DNA of 64,000 bases from an uncultured Porticoccus sp. (lineage in GTDB: Bacteria > Pseudomonadota > Gammaproteobacteria > Pseudomonadales > Porticoccaceae): NCBI RefSeq assembly GCF_913061305.1, contig NZ_CAJXST010000002.1, positions 124,001 to 188,000 of the forward strand, written 5' to 3'. This document shows positions 58,690 to 64,000 of this stretch, piece by piece. The notes below the pieces were generated by a model. It was not told the DNA's origin and did no database searches. It saw nothing but the letters and a program-made list of their open reading frames with translations. Numbering within the stretch: the first letter of the stretch is position 1; the number at the start of each line of letters is the position of its first letter. Both the position numbers and the translations under genes were made by a program.

Positions 58690-58827
58690 GTCCGTGAACC
58701 TTCCGTAAACCGGTTGAGTGGGATAAACCCGTATTGATTTTTGTTCATCATAGCGGATTTGGTGGTTGCGTGTTGAGTGCAAGGTAGCAGAACCGGGACT
58801 ATTTCGGGCGCAGATCATAACAACTGC

Positions 58828-58856
58828 TTGACGAGATGGATCGGAGTAAATAGAGT
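58828..58856 (+). promoter_or_regulatory. Candidate sigma-70 promoter for ilvIHC
   Basis: TTGACG at 58828-58833, 17-base spacer, TAGAGT at 58851-58856; the predicted leader is about 240 bases. The 413 bases between the DUF4124 start and ilvI hold no ORF with coding character, and I could not see a leader peptide rich in Ile/Val/Leu codons there. Confidence 0.4.
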
Positions 58857-59102
58857 ACTGCGTCTGCGGGCATACTAATTGTCCGCTTACTGGTTCCATA
58901 CCAATCTGCCAAGTGAGCGTAAACAGCGTTCGCCAGGCGTCCAGACAGGTTTGTTTACCCACAGGCCTGACGCACCGAGTATCACGACCCCGTCGTCGGT
59001 AGCGTAATTGCACTTGCAGATCTGTGATGTCACAGCGTTGTGTTTGTTTCACCCTGGCGGAGGAACCGACTTTGTGGCTTGTTGATTTTGAGGATTTGCA
59101 CA

Positions 59103-60842
59103 GTGGAACTACTGTCTGGCGGTGAAATAGTCATCCGCGCACTAAAAGATGCCGGCGTTAAATACATCTGGGGTTACCCCGGTGGCGCTGCGCTCCATAT
59201 CTACGATGCCCTGTTCCAACAAACGGATGTTCAGCATATCCTGGTTCGCCATGAGCAGGCCGCTGTTCATGCGGCAGACGGTCACTCCCGTTCTACCGGG
59301 GAGGTAGGTGCCGTGCTGGTCACCTCCGGTCCGGGTGCCACCAACGCGATTACCGGGATCGCTACCGCCTACATGGATTCCATCCCCCTGGTGGTTATCT
59401 CCGGTCAGGTGCCGAGAGAGAAAATAGGTGAAGATGCCTTCCAGGAAACGGATATGGTGGGGATTTCCCGCCCTATCGTAAAGCACAGCTTTTTGGTCAA
59501 GGATGCCACCGAGATTGCCGGTGTCATTGCCAAGGCATTCTATATCGCTGGCTCGGGCCGACCGGGCCCGGTTGTTGTCGATATCCCGAAGGATGTGACA
59601 GACCCCAATCACCGGGTGCCTTACGAGTACCCCGAAAAAGTCAAAATTCGCTCTTATCAGCCCACCAGCAAGGGGCACTCCGGCCAGATCAAGCGGGCCA
59701 TTAAAACACTGCTGGGGGCCAAGCGTCCGATTATCTACAGCGGTGGCGGGGTGATTCTGGGCGAGGCTTCCTCCCAATTAACGGAGTTGGCGCGGCTGAT
59801 CGATGCGCCGGTCACCAATACCCTGATGGGGCTGGGTGCTTTTCCCGGCTCAGATCCCCAGTTTGTCGGTATGCTCGGTATGCACGGCACATTTGAAGCC
59901 AATACGGCAATGCATCATGCCGATGTGATTCTGGCCGTCGGGGCCCGCTTTGATGACCGGGTAACCAATACAACCGGAAAATTCTGCCCCTCCGCAACCA
60001 TCATTCATATCGATGTGGACCCCACGTCGATCGCCAAAACCATCAAGGCGGATATTCCCATTGTCGGTGCCTGCGATGTGGTGCTGCAGGAGATGATCGA
60101 TCAGCTGCAGGACAGTGGCAAGCGGCTGGATGATGAAGCGATGGCAGACTGGTGGAAGCAGATCAATGAATGGCGCGATCGTCACGGTATTTATACCCAG
60201 TCCCGCTATGAAGCCAGTGGTGGCACTATTATCAAGCCGCAGGATGTTATCAAGTCGTTGTATCGGGCAACCGGAGGTGACGCCTTTGTTACATCGGATG
60301 TGGGGCAACACCAGATGTTCGCAGCCCAGTATTACCTGTTCGACCAGCCGCGCCGCTGGATCAACTCCGGTGGGCTTGGCACCATGGGCTTCGGGTTGCC
60401 TGCAGCCATGGGCGTGCAGCTGGCTCACCCCGATGCCATGGTGGCCTGTGTCACCGGAGAGGGCAGCATCCAGATGTGCATTCAAGAGCTGTCCACCTGT
60501 ACCCAGTACGGGTTGCCGATCAAAATTATCAACCTGAACAACCAGGCGCTGGGCATGGTGCGTCAATGGCAGGATATGCAGTACAGCAGTCGTTACTCTT
60601 CCAGCCTCTACGAAGATTCACTGCCGGATTTCATTAAACTGGCTGAGGCCTATGGTCACGTGGGTATCAAGGTCACCCATTTCGATGAGCTGGACGAGAA
60701 AATGGAAGAGTGCTTCAGTCTCAAGGACCGTGTGGTGTTTATGGATATTTACGTCGACCGTTCTGAACATGTGTATCCCATGCTGGTGGCGCCGAACGGT
60801 TCCATGCGTGATATGTGGCTGAGCAAGACGGAGCGCACCTGA
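59103..60842 (+). CDS. ilvI: Acetolactate synthase large subunit
   Basis: Thiamine-diphosphate and FAD enzyme for the first common step in valine, leucine and isoleucine synthesis. 579 residues from GTG 59103 (GAGGA upstream), matching the IlvI length; an ATG at 59040 would add 21 unrelated residues. Seen: [29 protein letters not shown] (catalytic Glu), [33 protein letters not shown], and the ThDP motif [30 protein letters not shown]. Overlaps ilvH by TGATG. Confidence 0.96.
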   Translation: MELLSGGEIVIRALKDAGVKYIWGYPGGAALHIYDALFQQTDVQHILVRHEQAAVHAADGHSRSTGEVGAVLVTSGPGATNAITGIATAYMDSIPLVVISGQVPREKIGEDAFQETDMVGISRPIVKHSFLVKDATEIAGVIAKAFYIAGSGRPGPVVVDIPKDVTDPNHRVPYEYPEKVKIRSYQPTSKGHSGQIKRAIKTLLGAKRPIIYSGGGVILGEASSQLTELARLIDAPVTNTLMGLGAFPGSDPQFVGMLGMHGTFEANTAMHHADVILAVGARFDDRVTNTTGKFCPSATIIHIDVDPTSIAKTIKADIPIVGACDVVLQEMIDQLQDSGKRLDDEAMADWWKQINEWRDRHGIYTQSRYEASGGTIIKPQDVIKSLYRATGGDAFVTSDVGQHQMFAAQYYLFDQPRRWINSGGLGTMGFGLPAAMGVQLAHPDAMVACVTGEGSIQMCIQELSTCTQYGLPIKIINLNNQALGMVRQWQDMQYSSRYSSSLYEDSLPDFIKLAEAYGHVGIKVTHFDELDEKMEECFSLKDRVVFMDIYVDRSEHVYPMLVAPNGSMRDMWLSKTERT

Positions 60843-61333
60843 TGAGACGCATAATTTCAGTTTTGATGGAAAACGAACCGGGAGCGCTGTCGCGGGTGGT
60901 GGGCCTGTTTTCCCAGCGCGGTTATAACATTGATACATTGACGGTGGCCCCCACTGACGACCAGACGTTGTCGCGCCTGACGTTGACGACCCACGGCAAT
61001 GATCAGGTGATTGAACAGATTACCAAGCATCTCCACAAGTTGATTGATGTGGTCAAGGTGGTGGACCTCACCGAGGGTCCGCATATCGAACGCGAGTTGA
61101 TGCTTCTCAAGGTGAAGGCTTCCGGTCCGCACCGCGCCGAGATCAAGCGCTGTGTGGACATTTTTCGCGGGCAGATTATCGACGTGAGTACCCATGCTTA
61201 TACGGTACAGATTGTCGGCAACAGTGATAAACTCGACGCCTTCATTCAGGCGATTGCAGGTGCCGAGATACTTGAAGTCGTTCGCTCCGGCGTATCCGGG
61301 TTGTCCCGGGGGGAAAAAGCACTGCGACTTTAA
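60842..61333 (+). CDS. ilvH: Acetolactate synthase small (regulatory) subunit
   Basis: Binds valine and confers feedback inhibition on IlvI. 163 residues. The N-terminal ACT domain starts [38 protein letters not shown]; the C-terminal domain has LMLLKVKASG and VSTHAYTVQIVGNSDKLDAF. Start ATG 60842 overlaps the ilvI stop by one base. Confidence 0.97.
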   Translation: MRRIISVLMENEPGALSRVVGLFSQRGYNIDTLTVAPTDDQTLSRLTLTTHGNDQVIEQITKHLHKLIDVVKVVDLTEGPHIERELMLLKVKASGPHRAEIKRCVDIFRGQIIDVSTHAYTVQIVGNSDKLDAFIQAIAGAEILEVVRSGVSGLSRGEKALRL

Positions 61334-61364
61334 GCCCTTTTACACAGAATGTCAGGGTGGCTGA

Positions 61365-62438
<1,074 letters not shown>

Positions 62439-62457
62439 CGGACCCGTTTCCTCCGTG

Positions 62458-62485
62458 AAAACCGCGCCCTGGCGCGGTTTTTTTG
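62458..62485 (+). terminator. Rho-independent terminator after ilvC
   Basis: ACCGCGCC (62461-62468) pairs with GGCGCGGT (62471-62478), followed by a run of T, about 20 bases after ilvC. Confidence 0.85.
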
Positions 62486-62571
62486 TTGTAGCCGTCAATT
62501 TTTAATAAGATGGTTTTTTCTGTTAAAACAACACACCATACACCACTGACAGTCAATGCTGAGGCGAAAAG

Positions 62572-63354
62572 ATGACGGACAACGAAAAACAGGAAGCGGT
62601 CCCTGAGAATACTGCCACCGGGCAGGAAGTGCCGGTCGGCGGCCCTGAGCCAGCACGCCATAGAGGCATCTATTTGCTGCCAAACCTGTTTACTACCGGC
62701 GCGCTTTTCAGTGGCTTCTATGCGATTCTGGCGGGGATGGACGGCAAATTTCAGGCGGCCGCCATTGCCATTTTCGTGGCCATGATTTTTGATGGTCTGG
62801 ACGGACTTATCGCCAGGATGACCAATACGTCCAGCGAATTTGGCGTTCAGTATGACAGTCTGTCCGATATGGTGTCATTTGGTGTGGCTCCCGCCATTGT
62901 CGTGTTTAGTTGGATGCTCGATGAGGTGGGCAGAATCGGCTGGGCAGCCGCCTTTATTTATGCGTCCTGTGCGGCGTTTCGTCTGGCACGCTTCAATACC
63001 CAGGTAGATCTGGTGGACAAGCGTTATTTCATCGGTATTGCCAGTCCGACAGGGGCGGCCCTGGTGGCAGCCATGGTGTGGAGCGGCTTTGATGCCGAAC
63101 CATCCACCGAGTTGGCACTGTTGGCCGCGTTGGTCACCGCTGTGGCGGGCCTGCTGATGGTATCAAATCTTCGTTACCGCAGCCTCAAAGGCCTGGACCT
63201 GAAAGGCAAGGTACCCTTTGTGGTGATTTTTGGCATTGCCATGGCGCTGGTCATTATTCTGATTGATCCCCCTCGAATCCTGTTCCTGCTTGCTGTGGCG
63301 TATTCGCTGTCCGGACCCCTCGAGTGGCTGTGGCATAAAAAAAAGCGGGGATAA
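62572..63354 (+). CDS. pssA: CDP-diacylglycerol-serine O-phosphatidyltransferase
   Basis: Inner-membrane enzyme making phosphatidylserine, precursor of phosphatidylethanolamine. 260 residues with about eight helices. The CDP-alcohol phosphatidyltransferase motif D-G-x2-D-G...D-x3-D is clear: DGLDGLIARMTNTSSEFGVQYDSLSDMVSFG. This is the integral type II form, not the ribosome-associated E. coli type. A hydrophilic leader of about 30 residues precedes GIYLLPNLFTTGALF. Confidence 0.93.
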   Translation: MTDNEKQEAVPENTATGQEVPVGGPEPARHRGIYLLPNLFTTGALFSGFYAILAGMDGKFQAAAIAIFVAMIFDGLDGLIARMTNTSSEFGVQYDSLSDMVSFGVAPAIVVFSWMLDEVGRIGWAAAFIYASCAAFRLARFNTQVDLVDKRYFIGIASPTGAALVAAMVWSGFDAEPSTELALLAALVTAVAGLLMVSNLRYRSLKGLDLKGKVPFVVIFGIAMALVIILIDPPRILFLLAVAYSLSGPLEWLWHKKKRG

Positions 63355-63453
63355 ATTTGTCTGGTTGAGGAACTGGGGGGAAAGCAGTGGTTGGCAAAAA
63401 ACTGAAAACCTGATTGAATAAACACAGGGTTTCCAGTCAGTCTTTATGTGACC

Positions 63454-63540
63454 ATGAACATGTATCACACAAGAACAGCGCAGCCACAACGGGGCATTTT
63501 ACCCCGCTGCGCCGTTACGTCTGTGCTGCTCCTGCCCTGA
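63454..63540 (+). CDS. Possible leucine-rich leader peptide before leuA
   Basis: 28 codons from ATG 63454: MNMYHTRTAQPQRGILPRCA then VTSVLLLP and TGA. Three Leu codons in a row (CTG CTC CTG, 63526-63534) sit at the end, just before a small hairpin TGCCC-TGAG-GGGCA (63533-63546) with ATTCTTTTT after it. E. coli LeuL is also 28 residues with consecutive leucines. No clear ribosome-binding site precedes it, so this is tentative. The remainder of the 312 bases between pssA and leuA holds no other gene. Confidence 0.35.
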   Translation: MNMYHTRTAQPQRGILPRCAVTSVLLLP

Positions 63541-63666
63541 GGGGCAACGATTCTTTTTCCGGTTTTACTCATTCCTGTTTGCAAATATCTCCCTCCGTGC
63601 GGAGAATTCGCGTAATTATTTTGTCCTGTCCCGAAGGAGGGGGCGGACTCTCTGGAGCAGCAAGTC

Positions 63667-64000
63667 ATGGACAAACAACAGTTGATAATTTTCGATACGA
63701 CCTTGCGCGATGGCGAGCAAAGTCCTGGTGCTTCCATGACCAAGGAGGAAAAACTCCGAGTGGCCAAGGCGCTGGAGAAACTGCGTGTGGATGTTATCGA
63801 GGCGGGTTTTGCGGTATCGAGCCAGGGCGACTTTGAAGCCGTCAAATCCATAGCCGACACCATCAAGGATTCGACGGTGTGCAGTTTGGCGCGCACGACC
63901 CACGTGGACATTGAGCGTGCGGCAGAGGCGTTAAAAAATGCCCGCTCGGCACGCATTCACACCTTTATTGCGACGTCCCCAATCCATATGAAATATAAAT
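63667..64000 (+). CDS. leuA: 2-isopropylmalate synthase, 5' part
   Basis: First committed step of leucine synthesis, condensing acetyl-CoA with 2-oxoisovalerate. Only 111 residues are in the window. They start [21 protein letters not shown], the DRE-TIM metallolyase signature with the catalytic Arg and metal-binding Asp, followed by [15 protein letters not shown] and [14 protein letters not shown], typical of LeuA. GGAG lies ten bases before the ATG. The frame is open to the window end. Confidence 0.95.
   Translation, partial: MDKQQLIIFDTTLRDGEQSPGASMTKEEKLRVAKALEKLRVDVIEAGFAVSSQGDFEAVKSIADTIKDSTVCSLARTTHVDIERAAEALKNARSARIHTFIATSPIHMKYK

Noticed and set aside
58690-59102. ilv leader peptide for attenuation before ilvI
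   Set aside because: No short frame with clustered Ile, Val or Leu codons next to a terminator-like hairpin was found; only a promoter candidate was kept.
63414-63836. 140-codon open frame overlapping the start of leuA
   Set aside because: Read in another frame than leuA, with no recognisable motif; LeuA from 63667 is unmistakable.

Overview
The window looks like chromosomal DNA of a marine-type gammaproteobacterium near the Cellvibrionales/Pseudomonadales. I infer this from gene order and protein families: fabA-fabB, rplU-rpmA-obgE-proB, murJ-ribF-ileS-lspA-fkpB-ispH, a fimT/pilVWX/pilY1/pilE minor-pilin cluster next to pilSR, and ilvIHC-pssA-leuA. No database search was possible, so the genus is open.

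Region 1 (1 to about 17.4 kb, all + strand) is a surface-polysaccharide locus. It carries glycosyltransferases, galE, a large polytopic membrane protein, a WbqC-family protein, a GT2/GtrA pair, two methyltransferases, a left-handed beta-helix acyltransferase, a GH43-like beta-propeller protein, an RffA-type sugar aminotransferase, rmlB-rmlA-rmlC-rmlD and manC. Many genes are tightly coupled by ATGA overlaps. Two genes are broken: rmlB has lost 11 nt just after its Rossmann glycine motif, and only the C-terminal end of a Wzx-like flippase remains between rmlD and manC. The locus begins before base 1.

Region 2 (17.5 to 25 kb) holds a YajR-like MFS transporter (+), then a minus-strand series: ssb, a glutathione S-transferase, a WcaJ/WbaP-type initiating sugar-phosphate transferase that probably serves region 1, fabB, fabA and ispB.

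Region 3 (25 to 41 kb) is mostly housekeeping on the + strand: rplU-rpmA, obgE, proB, ptsP, a RimK-like ATP-grasp ligase, murJ, ribF, ileS, lspA, fkpB and ispH. A 2-oxoglutarate oxygenase and rpsT lie on the - strand. The ribF start region carries a 14-bp tandem duplication that puts an upstream ATG out of frame.

Region 4 (41 to 53.6 kb, - strand) is a type IV pilus assembly and regulation block: pilS-pilR, fimT, a second GspH/FimT pseudopilin, pilV, pilW, pilX, an unrecognised 126-residue exported protein, pilY1 and pilE. nadE and bamD lie beyond it.

Region 5 (53.6 to 64 kb) has rluD-pgeF-clpB (+), clpB having a good sigma-32 promoter match, then a small DUF4124 protein (-), the branched-chain amino-acid genes ilvI-ilvH-ilvC, pssA, and the 5' part of leuA. 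A possible leucine-rich leader peptide precedes leuA. I saw no tRNA, rRNA, CRISPR array, insertion sequence or prophage.
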